Counted from the stretch's first letter, positions 19,493 to 30,219 are shown. The stretch is DNA of 36,611 nt from Acaryochloris sp. CRU_2_0 (GCA_012034865.1 JAAUOM010000034.1:1-36611), one strand, 5' to 3'. A program made the numbers and translations. The notes: generated by a model from the letters alone, not told the origin.

Positions 19493-21017
19493 ATGACTAT
19501 ATCCGCAATTCTAGACCTTGAGAAAGCGATTGAAATCTTCAAAAACAAAATCCAGACGTTGTTGAGATTGTGAAGAATTGAGAGATTGGGATGGAAAGAG
19601 ACTCCAGGAGCGAGAACAAGAGATTCGGCATACAAGCCTGGAATTAGCAGGACAATGTATTGCATTACTGCTAATCACATTGAGCCAAGAGCCTCTGGCT
19701 CAACAACAGGCCAATAAACGAACCAAGTCATCCAGAGGATTTGGCAGCCAAAGCCAAGGGAAAAAGCAGGTGAGGGTAAAAACCATAGGGAATGTAGAGA
19801 TGAGCCTGAGCGTTGATTATGTATTGAGACGGGGTTCGTTCAACGTCACGAAAGGGAAACACAAGCCAGTTAAACCAGGCCAAAGAGGAAAGAAGAGAGG
19901 ACAGGGATTCTACCCATTCCTGCGGTGGTTAGGGATGGAAGAAAGGGTCACTCCAATGGTCTGGTCAACTGTTGCGAGCTTCGGGATGATGAGTTCTTCT
20001 TTTGCAGTGGCTTGCAAACAGTTGCACGAATGGGGAATTGGGTTGAGTGAACAACGCATTGAGCGATTGACCTATTGCTTTGGTCGAGCGGGAGTGGCAT
20101 TAACTGAACAATGGATGAGTGACCTCGAACAAGGTCATCTCGCCGTAGGAGACACCTTACGAGGTCAACGAGTGGGATTGAATATTGATGGCGGACGAAC
20201 CCGCTTGCGACGCAACAAAAAGGCAAGCGCAAAGCCAATGGCAAGCGAGGCTATTACGGAGACTGGCGAGAACCCAAATTGTTCACCTTGTATGCCCTCG
20301 ATGATGAAGGCAACCGCATGAACACCCTACAGATGCCTATCACCAATGATGGAACCTTTGCCGATGTGGAAGGCTTCATAGCTCTATTGGAGATGTATTT
20401 GGTCAAATTGGGTGTGGTTCATGCGAGTCTCATTTTATTAGTTGCAGAGGGTGCCCCTTGGATCTGGCAGAGGATTCCAGCGCTGTTGAAGCGTTTGGGA
20501 CTCTGTAGTGAGCAGATTATCGAGTTGGTCGATTTCTATCATGCTGCTGAGAATTTACGGAAGTTTTCCCAATTCGTCATCCGTAAGCACAAACAAGCCA
20601 AAGCATGGTTTCAAAAAGCTCGTTCAACCCTCAGACACAAGTCATACTATGCTTTGGCGACACAAATGCAACAACTCGTCGATAATCCCACACCAGAAAA
20701 AGAAAGCACAAGCACAGTCCAAACTCTGCTACTTTAGTGACTAGCCCCAACGCTTTGACTATCCGCAGCTTAAAGCGATGAAACTTCCCATTGGCAGTGG
20801 AGCGATTGAAAGTTTAATTCGACAAGTTGTCAATCTGCGATTAAAGGGGAATGGTAAATTCTGGTTGCCAGAGAATGCAGAAATAATTTTGCATGGGCGC
20901 TGTCAGTGGGCGGCAGGACAATGGGAGCAATTCTGTCAAAGGATTCTGACTAATGGCATTACTCCAAAGCTTCTACAAACTCTCCCTTTTAACGCTACTA
21001 CAGCACAGCCAGCATGA
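19493..21017 (+). pseudogene. ISKra4-family transposase, multiply broken
   Basis: Pieces in different frames assemble into one transposase. There is an N-terminal helical part from about 19493, a long segment with GFYPFLRWLGMEERVTP and NIDGGRTRLRR, a segment with TLYALDDEGN and VAEGAPWIWQRIPALLK, and a C-terminal segment with KLPIGSGAIESLIRQVVNLR. These motifs fit ISKra4-type transposases. Frames break at least at A5 runs 20217-20221 and 20697-20701, each repaired by one added A. There is also an in-frame TAG at 20742-20744, and the N-terminus near 19570 is disrupted. The stop alone shows that this copy is not simply mis-sequenced unless several errors coincide. Confidence 0.8.
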
Positions 21018-21039
21018 CCATTTATTTCAATTTGCACCC
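21010..21039. repeat. Right terminal inverted repeat of the ISKra4-type element
   Basis: Counterpart of the left repeat at 19376-19405; the last 15 bases are a perfect inverted match. The transposase stop (21015-21017) lies inside it. Confidence 0.8.
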
Positions 21040-21664
21040 ACTGTGCAGATGATTATCTTTATTTGCGAGATCTGTGAAAGCCTTTCTATGAGAATTCGAC
21101 GATTTTAGAGTTCATACTTTGATTTTAGAGTTCATACTTTTTCTTACCTTTTGAGGCTGTGGCAGACAGAGAGCCATCCTATGATTGTTTCAGAGTTGAA
21201 GTTCTAGGGCGTAGAACATTCTTCAATTCTAAGGTTGAGTCTCCTAGGTTGTCAGTTGATTGATCTTTTTTCAAGAAGGTGAAATCACAGCATCTGACTC
21301 AACGGGATTGAGGAAACTGTCTCTGTCTCCGGACAAGTGACTGTCTCAATCCCACCAAGGCAACGGCTGGGAATCGTATCGCTGTATCCCCTTGCTAAAT
21401 CTCGAAGCAGAGCGACGTCAGAGATTTAGACGGTGCCAATTCCAGTATGAGCTAGGCGGTGGGGGGTTTTTGTCGCTTCCTCCCCTTTGTTGCAACCCAT
21501 GAGAGTGGTTCAGGGTTGCGATCGCCTAGTCCCATACCCCAGGATCACGGTCTTGTTTGTGTGATCCGCAATGAATTCTTCAGCCATCCATTGCGACTTG
21601 AGCGCAACATCTTCAAATCCCAGCTTGAGCCAGTCATACAACAAACATTTAAGGATGTCACACC
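21040..21664 (+). promoter_or_regulatory. Long non-coding region with three inverted repeats ahead of the small-protein genes
   Basis: No gene is supported in these 625 bases. They hold a 20-base tandem duplication (21101-21140) and three perfect dyads. GGGATTGAG at 21304-21312 pairs with 21345-21353. CTAAATCTC at 21395-21403 pairs with 21421-21429. GGATCAC at 21542-21548 pairs with 21561-21567. The last ends about 100 bases before an ATG that has a good AAGGA box. A structured leader, operator array or small RNA is possible; sequence alone does not choose. Confidence 0.35.
21101..21140. repeat. Exact 20-base tandem duplication
   Basis: Bases 21101-21120 and 21121-21140 are identical (GATTTTAGAGTTCATACTTT), back to back with no change. 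It is probably a recent duplication, about 60 bases outside the right end of the IS. Confidence 0.9.
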
Positions 21665-21961
21665 ATGCTTTGTCGTTTCTCTCGTATCCAAATTTTGGTT
21701 GCAGTTAGGGGAATTTTTGCTGGTGCTGTTGCTGCTAGCACAATGCACCTGATGACGGGTAACGCCTTAACCCAAGCACAGATAGCAGGGACCGTCCAAC
21801 GCTCCAATCTGGTGATTGCAGGTTCGCAGTTGAGCAACTTGAATCCGCAAATTGGCATCTGCCAGCCACATCTGTTGCCTACAGCTAGTCAACAGGGTTC
21901 TGGGGGTATCAGTACGGGTCATTCTAGCCAGATACGTTTACCCATAGGTCAAGAACCATGA
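21665..21961 (+). CDS. Small exported protein of unknown function
   Basis: A 98-residue product. The ATG at 21665 is preceded at good distance by AAGGA. An N-terminal basic and hydrophobic stretch ending in ALTQAQ looks like a signal peptide of about 38 residues. The mature part (about 60 residues) is Gln/Ser/Gly-rich with no recognised domain. The stop overlaps the next ATG by four bases (ATGA), so the two genes are probably translated together. Confidence 0.5.
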   Translation: MLCRFSRIQILVAVRGIFAGAVAASTMHLMTGNALTQAQIAGTVQRSNLVIAGSQLSNLNPQIGICQPHLLPTASQQGSGGISTGHSSQIRLPIGQEP

Positions 21962-22350
21962 ATACATCTTCATCCGTCTCCATCTCACCGAATGTACTGA
22001 ACCTGCAAGGCTATAACACCGAGATTTTACTCTCCAGCAGTATCACTGGAACCCTGCAGTTGACCTACACCAACCGGGGGCAAACCCTAAGCTTCAGTGG
22101 CTCAGAGATTCTCAGCGAAGACAGTCAACTGGGGCAGATGGTGACCGTTAGCCTCAGTGACAAATTGGCTCTCAGCGATTTTGAGAGCCTGACGTTACTC
22201 ATTCCTACTGTGAACCTCACCCCAGACACCAGAGAAACTTCAGTGCAGACGATCGCAATTTTTAATCGGCGATCGCGCATCCACAGGGGGCAATCGCAGA
22301 CCTATATGACACTGTGTCTATCCGGGACAGCCCAACAGATTGAGTTCTAA
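21958..22350 (+). CDS. Small beta-rich protein of unknown function
   Basis: A 130-residue product rich in Ser, Thr and Leu with alternating hydrophobic patterns (TGTLQLTYTNRGQTLSFSG) that suggest a beta sandwich. It has no signal peptide of its own, yet it overlaps the preceding exported protein by four bases. A coupled pair, or a single gene split by a frame error, are both possible. No family recognised. Confidence 0.5.
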   Translation: MNTSSSVSISPNVLNLQGYNTEILLSSSITGTLQLTYTNRGQTLSFSGSEILSEDSQLGQMVTVSLSDKLALSDFESLTLLIPTVNLTPDTRETSVQTIAIFNRRSRIHRGQSQTYMTLCLSGTAQQIEF

Positions 22351-22440
22351 AGCAAATTGGCGATCCCATAGGATGCACTCAAGCGCAAGGCGATAGGCTC
22401 CCACACCTGTACCTATATATCAAAATTTCGAGCAAAGATC

Positions 22441-22947
22441 ATGAGCCTCAAACCCACTTATCCTTGGTCACAACCCATTATCCTTACGGGTTTTACAGTG
22501 TTGGGACTTGCTACCGTCTATCCTCCTGAGCAAATGGGTCTGGTTGCCAAACAGCCAGCGACTGAGACTGCAACCCCATCTCAATCCTTGTGCTCAACAA
22601 TGTCTTCTAGGTCTTCTAGCCGGATATTTGCTAAAACAGAACTCTTTTTTGGCTTGCGGAAACCAGAAGGTTCTCAGGTCACTGAAATAGAATTTCAGCA
22701 TTTTTTGACCCAGGAAGTCACCCCTCACTTTCCCGACGGATTAACTTTGCTCTCTGGGTATGGCCAGTTTAAAACTGCAAGCGGCCAGATTGTCCAGGAA
22801 CCAGCCAAGCTGTTAATCCTGCTCTATCCTATTCGTCAAGCACGCCACAGTCACCAGAAAATTGAACAGATCCGTCAGGCATATCAATCGAGGTTTCAAC
22901 AGGAATCCGTTCTGCGAACCGATGAACAGGCTTGTGTATCTTTCTGA
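22441..22947 (+). CDS. DUF3574 domain protein
   Basis: A 168-residue protein. An N-terminal hydrophobic stretch (about 13-28) is probably a signal or membrane anchor. Residues about 65-168 match the DUF3574 pattern: a TELFFGLRKPEG start, then EFQHFLTQEVTPHFPDGLT, GYGQF and a KLLILLY strand. DUF3574 proteins are small, usually exported and uncharacterised. It lies 90 bases behind the beta-rich protein on the same strand, so the three small genes may form one transcript. An ATG at 22441 with weak upstream AAAGA is the likely start. Confidence 0.75.
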   Translation: MSLKPTYPWSQPIILTGFTVLGLATVYPPEQMGLVAKQPATETATPSQSLCSTMSSRSSSRIFAKTELFFGLRKPEGSQVTEIEFQHFLTQEVTPHFPDGLTLLSGYGQFKTASGQIVQEPAKLLILLYPIRQARHSHQKIEQIRQAYQSRFQQESVLRTDEQACVSF

Positions 22948-23140
22948 ACGGGATGGCTTGCCCACAAACGGTTTTGGGAATTGGAAAAACCGTTGCATCT
23001 ATTCCACCGTATACCTATACAACATCCTCTCCAGTGACTCTAGATCCCCTGCAAGACCAGGAAAAGAATCTGATCGTTGAAATTGAGTTTTAACTGCATC
23101 AAACCTTCCCGCATAAAACCTTATCAACAGGAGCTATTCC

Positions 23141-23587
23141 ATGAATCTCGTATCCGGTATCAACCATGTCGCCGTAGTCACCGCCGATCTCGATCGCTTC
23201 ATCGATTTCTACACCCATATCTTTGATATGTCGATAGTTTTCCAAGAAACAACCCCCAACTTTTGCCATGCGATTCTGCGGGCTGGATCAACATCACTAT
23301 TGCACGCTGCCGAGTTACCGGATAATGTCTATAGTTCAGCCCTGCCGGAGATATTTCAACGCGGACACCTCGATCACATCGCGCTGAGTGTGTTGACGGT
23401 CTCATCCTTCGAGGTTATCCGTCATCGACTCTTAGAGCGCAATGTTAGTGACGGTGAGATCGCTGACATTGGCCCGATGCGCTGTCTCTGGTTCAGCGAT
23501 CCTGATGGTATGCAAGTGGAAGTTTGCTTGATCACTGATGCGACCCTGCAAGGATTCCACCAGCCCCAACCCTCTGAAGCAGCGTGA
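23141..23587 (+). CDS. VOC-family (glyoxalase/dioxygenase fold) protein
   Basis: A 148-residue protein with the paired beta-alpha-beta-beta-beta modules of the vicinal oxygen chelate superfamily. INHVAVVTADLDRFIDFYTHIF opens the first module with its metal-binding-type His. HLDHIALSV opens the second. WFSDPDGMQVEV supplies the C-terminal Glu. Metal-ligand positions His, His and Glu are therefore present. Members include glyoxalase I, fosfomycin-resistance and ring-cleavage enzymes; the substrate is unknown. The ATG follows CAGGAGCTATTCC, a strong ribosome-binding site. It is about 190 bases from the DUF3574 gene and probably independent. Confidence 0.85.
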   Translation: MNLVSGINHVAVVTADLDRFIDFYTHIFDMSIVFQETTPNFCHAILRAGSTSLLHAAELPDNVYSSALPEIFQRGHLDHIALSVLTVSSFEVIRHRLLERNVSDGEIADIGPMRCLWFSDPDGMQVEVCLITDATLQGFHQPQPSEAA

Positions 23588-23815
23588 TATTCAACGGTTT
23601 GTGGAAAAACCTGGCGGGCGTTGCCGAAAACCTTGTGAAGGAATGCCTCAAGTTTCTTCCGGCAGGTGCGATCGCGCCCCAGCAGATTCTTAGATTTTAA
23701 GCCAGTTATATCTATTACCATCCCCAAGACCTTAAAATAAAATAGATCCGTTACCCCTCTATTTCGAGGTCTTGTAGCACTCCTGCAACTGATAACATCA
23801 AATGACTAGATAATT

Positions 23816-24886
23816 ATGACTATCCTGGTTACGGGTGGTGCTGGTTTTATTGGCGCTAACTTTGTTCTGCAACAGCGGCAAGCCCAAACAGACTTAATTG
23901 TAAACTTAGACAAACTGACCTACGCGGGCAATCTGGCGACTTTGTCTTCTGTGCAATCAGACCCGCAACATATTTTTGTGCAAGGGGATATTGGCGATCG
24001 CGCCTGTGTCACTAACCTTCTGGAAACCTATCGCCCTCATGCCATTCTCAACTTTGCCGCTGAGACCCATGTAGATCGCTCCATTGATGGCCCTGAAGCG
24101 TTTATTCAGACCAATGTTGTCGGCACCTTTCATCTATTAGAAGCGACCCGCACCTATTGGCAACAGCTCAATTCCAGAGAAAAAGAGTGCTTTCGTTTTC
24201 TGCATGTGTCCACCGATGAAGTGTTTGGCACTTTAAGCCCTGAAGATCCGCCTTTTTCTGAAACAACGGCCTATGCCCCCAATAGTCCTTATTCCGCGTC
24301 GAAAGCCAGTTCAGATCATCTGGTGCGTTCCTATTTTCATACTTACTCGCTACCGACCTTAATCACGAACTGCTCCAATAACTATGGACCCTATCAGTTC
24401 CCCGAAAAATTGATTCCTTTAATGATTTTGAATGCGCTAGAGGGGAAACTCCTACCCGTCTATGGGGATGGGGAGAATATTCGTGACTGGCTATTCGTCG
24501 AAGATCACTGTTGGGCTATCGATCAAGTGCTAGTCCAAGGCCAGCCCGGTGAAACCTACAATATCGGCGGCGGAGCTGAAAGAACAAATATTTGGCTGGT
24601 GAATCAAATTTGTACCCTATTAGATGAACTCGTACCAGAGTCGAAATTTGCTCCCCACGCTCACTTAATTGCCTTTGTCCAAGATCGTCCTGGGCACGAT
24701 CGCAGGTATGCCATTGATTTTGCCAAAATCCAGCAAGAGCTGGGATGGATCCCCCAGGTTGCGATCGAGGCTGGCTTGAGAAAGACTGTACAGTGGTATC
24801 TTGCAAATCAAACCTGGTGCCAGCAAGTGAGCGCTCATCGATATGAACGTCAACGCCTAGGTCTGAGGACAGGAGAAAGTTCATGA
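23816..24886 (+). CDS. rfbB: dTDP-glucose 4,6-dehydratase
   Basis: A 356-residue extended short-chain dehydrogenase, normal for RfbB/RmlB. The NAD-binding GGAGFIG lies at about 7-13. [10 protein letters not shown] follows at about 84-93, then the active-site Thr-Asp-Glu in VSTDEVFG near 136. The catalytic YSASK lies near 162, followed by [14 protein letters not shown] and DWLFVEDHC. It converts dTDP-glucose to dTDP-4-keto-6-deoxyglucose, the second step of dTDP-L-rhamnose synthesis in the cytoplasm. It heads a same-strand cluster with rfbA and rfbC. No rfbD appears in the window. Confidence 0.95.
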   Translation: MTILVTGGAGFIGANFVLQQRQAQTDLIVNLDKLTYAGNLATLSSVQSDPQHIFVQGDIGDRACVTNLLETYRPHAILNFAAETHVDRSIDGPEAFIQTNVVGTFHLLEATRTYWQQLNSREKECFRFLHVSTDEVFGTLSPEDPPFSETTAYAPNSPYSASKASSDHLVRSYFHTYSLPTLITNCSNNYGPYQFPEKLIPLMILNALEGKLLPVYGDGENIRDWLFVEDHCWAIDQVLVQGQPGETYNIGGGAERTNIWLVNQICTLLDELVPESKFAPHAHLIAFVQDRPGHDRRYAIDFAKIQQELGWIPQVAIEAGLRKTVQWYLANQTWCQQVSAHRYERQRLGLRTGESS

Positions 24887-24968
24887 TCAGGATGTCATCC
24901 TGTCATCCCTGGGTGGGCACCCTCAACCAACAAGCACCCCACTCTATAGTCATCCTGAGCAATCCCTC

Positions 24969-25849
24969 ATGAAAGGAATTATTCTAGCTGGCGGATCAGG
25001 CACTCGGTTGTACCCCATTACGAGAGTTCTATCCAAACAACTGATGCCTGTCTACGATAAACCGATGATTTATTATCCGCTTTCGACCCTAATGTTGGCG
25101 GGGATTCGTGACATTTTGATTATTTCTACACCCCAAGATTTACCACTATTTCAGCGGTTATTCAAAGATGGTGAGCATCTGGGTTTGAATCTGTCCTATG
25201 CAGAGCAACCCCAGCCCCAAGGATTAGCCCAAGCGTTTATTATTGGCAAAGACTTTTTGGGTCAAGACTCCGTTGCCCTCATCCTTGGCGATAATATTTT
25301 TATGGGGAGTCGCTTTCAGAAAAATTGCAGCAGGCGAAACAACTCACCGCTGGTAGTGTTGTCTTTGGCTATTGGGTGAATAACCCCGAACAATATGGGG
25401 TAGTGGTCTTTGATGAACAAGGTCAAATTACCGATATTGAAGAAAAACCCCAAAAACCCAAATCCAATTATGCGGTAACGGGCTTATATTTTTACGATAA
25501 CCAAGTCATTGACATTGCCCACCAGTTGCAGCCCTCCCCTAGAGGAGAATTAGAGATCACAGATGTCAACACCACCTATCTGCGTCAAGGCCAACTGCGG
25601 GTGGAAAAGTTGGGTCGTGGCGTTGCTTGGTTAGATACAGGCACCCATGAAAGTTTACTGCAAGCGGCTGCCTTTGTAGAAACGATGGAGCAACGCCAGG
25701 GCTTGAAAATTGCCTGTGTGGAAGAAGTTGCCTATCGCATGGGTTATATCTCAGCAGAGCAAGTATTGCAATTAAGCCATGATTTGCAAAAGAATAGCTA
25801 TGGACAATATCTGCGCAGGGTCGTTGAGGAGGGCACACAGCTACTATGA
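24969..25849 (+). pseudogene. rfbA: Glucose-1-phosphate thymidylyltransferase, frame broken at an A5 run
   Basis: When repaired, a 293-residue RfbA/RmlA, the normal length. The first frame holds [11 protein letters not shown] (pyrophosphorylase signature), the [17 protein letters not shown] block, and LGDNIF with the metal aspartate. The frame then fails at 25320-25324; one extra A restores FQKKLQQAK and the second frame. That frame contains VVFDEQGQ, EEKPQKPKSNYAVTGLYFYD and GRGVAWLDTGTHE. It joins dTTP and glucose 1-phosphate to make dTDP-glucose. As written, the first product would stop at about 136 residues and lack half the active site. All motifs are intact, so recent damage or a base-calling error is likely. 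Its TGA overlaps the rfbC ATG. Confidence 0.9.
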
Positions 25850-26412
25850 ACATCTATGAAACGCCCTTACCCGGTGTATTAGTGTTTGAACCTCGTGTCT
25901 TTTCAGATCCACGAGGATTTTTCTTGGAAACCTATCATCAGCAGCGTTATCGGGCAGCGGGAATCGAAATTGATTTTGTGCAGGATAACCATTCTTATTC
26001 TCAGCAAGGTACTTTAAGAGGGCTGCATTATCAGCTCCAACACCCACAAGGCAAGTTGGTTCGGGTGGTATCAGGGGAAGTATTTGATGTGGCGGTGGAT
26101 ATTCGCAAGGGATCGCCGTGGTTTGGGCAATGGTTTGGTGAGCGTCTATCCGCTGAGAATAAAAAGCAACTGTACATTCCCCCTGGATTTGCTCACGGAT
26201 TTTGCGTGTTGAGCGAGACAGCGGATTTTTTGTATAAATGCACGGATTTCTATTATCCCGACGATGATTACGGTGTGGCTTGGAATGATCCAGATCTCGC
26301 CATCGATTGGCTCCTAGAGCAGCCAACTTTATCATCAAAGGATGAGGCTTTACCTAAGCTCAAAGACATCCAGGAACCTCAACTGCCAGCCTACGCTGTA
26401 GCTGAGGTTTGA
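25846..26412 (+). CDS. rfbC: dTDP-4-dehydrorhamnose 3,5-epimerase
   Basis: A 188-residue cupin-fold epimerase of normal RfbC/RmlC length. DPRGFFLETYHQQRY lies near the start. QDNHSYSQQGTLRGLHYQ (about 46-63) contains the catalytic His, and YIPPGFAHGF lies near 103. The Tyr/Asp partner region is YKCTDFYYPDDD. It double-epimerises dTDP-4-keto-6-deoxyglucose on the way to dTDP-L-rhamnose. It is translationally coupled to rfbA by an ATGA overlap. Rhamnose feeds surface polysaccharide, which fits the glycosyltransferase elsewhere in the window only loosely. Confidence 0.95.
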   Translation: MNIYETPLPGVLVFEPRVFSDPRGFFLETYHQQRYRAAGIEIDFVQDNHSYSQQGTLRGLHYQLQHPQGKLVRVVSGEVFDVAVDIRKGSPWFGQWFGERLSAENKKQLYIPPGFAHGFCVLSETADFLYKCTDFYYPDDDYGVAWNDPDLAIDWLLEQPTLSSKDEALPKLKDIQEPQLPAYAVAEV

Positions 26413-26426
26413 ACAGCGATCGCTCT

Positions 26427-26899
26427 TTAACCTGCTTTCTGGGTGAGGGTTCTAGAGTGATTCTGAGTCCGAATCTGCTGGCGGATATCAGAATAGGCGT
26501 AGGCGCGACCATCACCTTGTTTTGCATGTGTTTGATCACGAACTCTTGATTGTCAAGATAGGCACCGACCCCGAATTGTTCAGCCGCATTCTTAAACGCA
26601 TCGGCAATGGCTCGCTCAATGGGGGTACCATAGGTTTGTTTGTCAGGATAGGCTTTATCGTTGCCCACTCCTTCCCGGCTTAAACCCTCAATCGTGAGCT
26701 GACAACGCACCACCACATATTCGCCGACAATAACCGGATCACTATAGGAAACAGACCAATCAGGACAAACCTCATTCAGCCGTTTGCGAATCCGTTGCCA
26801 AGGGATAAAAAACCATTTGCCGCCCCCCGGCAGAACACGATCTTGGTGGTCTGCTGCCGGAAAGGGGGCTTTCAGTTGATCGAGGAGGTCAGTCTTCAT
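26427..26899 (-). pseudogene. Rad52/Rad22-like single-strand annealing protein, frameshifted near the C-terminus
   Basis: A Rad52-like domain is visible: IPWQRIRKRLNEVCPDWSVSY, then VVVRCQLTIEGLSREGVG, and IERAIADAFKNAAEQFGVG (about 95-115). It ends in the YLDNQEF block. These proteins anneal complementary single strands and are common in cyanobacteria as short genes. After IKHMQ the written frame becomes unlike the family and would run on into rfbC. One added A in the T4 run 26520-26523 (plus strand) restores DGRAYAYSDIRQQIR and a stop at 26427, giving about 157 residues and no overlap with rfbC. I therefore give the repaired limits. Confidence 0.7.
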
Positions 26900-26961
26900 A
26901 ATTTTCTGCTCAAAATTTCAACATTTGATATGGACAAAAAACACAAACAAAAAACGTTCAA

Positions 26962-28107
26962 TCATTCGCAGCTTCTTATTTCAAAATCAAAGGATCCTAA
27001 ATTATTTATTTTTGCAATACTAGCTTTATTATCACCAATTAAAGCAATCCACTCTCCCCTTATATGATTTTTGCATTCGCTACTGATCGAGTGATAACTG
27101 CTGTATACAATACCTTTAGAAATGAATGTATATATTTGTTGTTGATATAAAAACGAATTACTAGCGATTAAAACAATGAGCTGGACTGAATAATATCCAA
27201 TAGTGATTGCTCCTGCCGCTCTAGCAGGCCAAATCAATAGAAAGTTTGTCCTTGAACTAGCGCAATTCATTTTATTCATCCAAAACAAGAAACAAAATAT
27301 TCTATGATTTCTAATTAACAAAATAAATTCTATAACGAATTTGAATTGCATAACTGTTAACCTAAAAGGCATTAGTATGCTAATAATCGTATAAAACAAA
27401 AAAAGAAACATAATAACTAAAAACATCCATGCGAATGGAGTCAATAAAAAAGTAAAGATAGATATGGCTATAGGGAAATGAGATGAATCTATTTTTGTTA
27501 TTAAGTTTATGGAATGCCTAGAAACAACTAATGCCAAAGTAGTTGCAATAATTCCAAATAGCCTCAAAATATTCTTTATAATAGATTGATTCCAGTAAAG
27601 TTTACCTACCTTGATAGCTTCCAATATAAAGCCGATTGAGAATAATATTAAAGAAGAGTACATAAATAATATTATAAAATACGATAAATTAAAATCTTTT
27701 AAAATCATTTTAATGATAATGTAAAACAAAGCAAAATAGACAATTAAAATTACTAAACGAATGAATTTCAATTGTCTATTCAAGGAATTCCATTTGTTTA
27801 AATTTTTATAAATATTGAATCGTATACCTCTGGCTATCTTCAGTAAAAAATGTTTATATTTGAAAAATTTCAGAAAAATAGAAAAAGAAAATATAAAAAA
27901 GATAAATAATATTGCCTTGATAAATAGCCCGACATCTAATATTGATATTCTCAATAGAAAAGAAATAATTCCAAAAAACAGTCCTAGTAGATACAAAATG
28001 GACGATGGACCATAACGCCTAAGTGAACGCAATAATTTCCACTTGATTTTTATGTTTATTAATTTACGAAAGGACACTTCGCTATCTATTCTAGATAAAC
28101 TACTCAT
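26962..28107 (-). CDS. AT-rich multi-pass membrane protein of unknown function
   Basis: A 381-residue protein, very rich in Ile, Phe, Lys and Asn. The gene is strikingly AT-rich compared with its neighbours and has no HIP1 octamer. At least eight hydrophobic helices are visible, beginning near residues 35-53 and 57-80, with basic loops such as RRYGP and KYKHFLLKIARG. The C-terminal 60 residues are more polar and end in FDFEIRSCE. I recognise no family; it could be an O-antigen-type polymerase or flippase-like protein beside the rhamnose genes, but no motif proves it. Composition suggests recent acquisition. A palindrome sits 50 bases upstream. Confidence 0.6.
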   Translation of the reverse strand: MSSLSRIDSEVSFRKLINIKIKWKLLRSLRRYGPSSILYLLGLFFGIISFLLRISILDVGLFIKAILFIFFIFSFSIFLKFFKYKHFLLKIARGIRFNIYKNLNKWNSLNRQLKFIRLVILIVYFALFYIIIKMILKDFNLSYFIILFMYSSLILFSIGFILEAIKVGKLYWNQSIIKNILRLFGIIATTLALVVSRHSINLITKIDSSHFPIAISIFTFLLTPFAWMFLVIMFLFLFYTIISILMPFRLTVMQFKFVIEFILLIRNHRIFCFLFWMNKMNCASSRTNFLLIWPARAAGAITIGYYSVQLIVLIASNSFLYQQQIYTFISKGIVYSSYHSISSECKNHIRGEWIALIGDNKASIAKINNLGSFDFEIRSCE

Positions 28108-28156
28108 AAGTTTTTAGATGCCTCTTAATCTAAGGTTTTACAAGAAACGCTCTAAT

Positions 28157-28176
28157 TATAGTACAATTATACTATA
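28157..28176. promoter_or_regulatory. AT-rich dyad upstream of the membrane protein gene
   Basis: TATAGTA (28157-28163) and TACTATA (28170-28176) form a perfect 7-bp dyad with a 6-base centre, 50 bases before the ATG at 28107. The position suits an operator or promoter element; function is not shown. Confidence 0.3.
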
Positions 28177-28305
28177 TTAGTTTAGATTTAGCTTAGAAAT
28201 CTGTTGCTTTGATCACAGTTTTTATAGCTACTCAATTTCCATCTTTGCTAAACCCCGTCCATGTTGAAAGCTGTAGTTTTATCTCTATGCCGCCTAGACT
28301 CTATA

Positions 28306-28431
28306 GAGCAGGTGTACCTTTCAAGACTTCCCCTCATGGGAGAGGCAGGGGTGGGTTGGTGCGACGTTGCATCCCATCCAACCCACCCCGCCCTTTGGGC
28401 ACCCCTCCGGGGAGAGGACTTTGGCCTGCTC
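28306..28431. repeat. Nested palindromic intergenic element
   Basis: GAGCAGG (28306-28312) pairs with CCTGCTC (28425-28431). Inside, GGGGTGGGTTGG (28348-28359) pairs perfectly with 28378-28389 around an 18-base loop. The flanks include CCCCTCATGGGAGAGG and CCTCCGGGGAGAGG. Such C- and G-rich palindromes resemble dispersed intergenic repeats of filamentous cyanobacteria. No copy number can be judged from one window. Confidence 0.55.
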
Positions 28432-28787
28432 TTCGCCAAAAACTGCTATAAACGTTGATATACAAGAATTGCAGGCAATTTCAGAAAACGACTGGTCTCA
28501 ACTTAGATAGGGTTTATCTGTACATCTCTAAACTCCCGAAACAAATCCTTGGGATTATGATTGTGCATGGAATTGGAACTGCTTTCAGAGACTGTAATTT
28601 CTGAAAAGTATTCAAAACTTTTTAATCCAGAATAAAAATAGTGACAATAAGCAAATTACTGGAACCAAATGAGAGGCTTTGAGAGCTTATTCCTTAAGGT
28701 TTATTGCAGATTTGCCCGAAAGATTTGTTGGTGTGTAAATCTGAAGATTAGTGAATTTAAGTCAATAAAGTTTAAGCAGCCTTGTAG

Positions 28788-30205
<1,418 letters not shown>

Positions 30206-30219
30206 CAGTGAGTATCTCC

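Larger units (their letters stand above)
19376..21039 (+). mobile_element. ISKra4-family insertion sequence (degenerate)
   Basis: A 1664-base element bounded by imperfect inverted repeats of about 30 bases whose outermost 15 bases (GGGTGCAAATTGAAA and complement) match perfectly. The interior is one transposase gene in several frames. No direct target repeat is visible beside the ends. The broken transposase means it can move only if helped by another copy. Confidence 0.8.

Noticed and set aside
19361-21055. Target-site duplication of the ISKra4-type element.
   Set aside because: Bases immediately outside the two ends do not match each other.
21101-21429. Repeats here considered as a CRISPR array.
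   Set aside because: Only one tandem duplication without spacers and unrelated dyads; no regular repeat-spacer pattern and no cas genes.
28209-28458. Short open frames over the intergenic palindrome.
   Set aside because: Three overlapping frames of low complexity on both strands; the DNA-level palindrome explains them.
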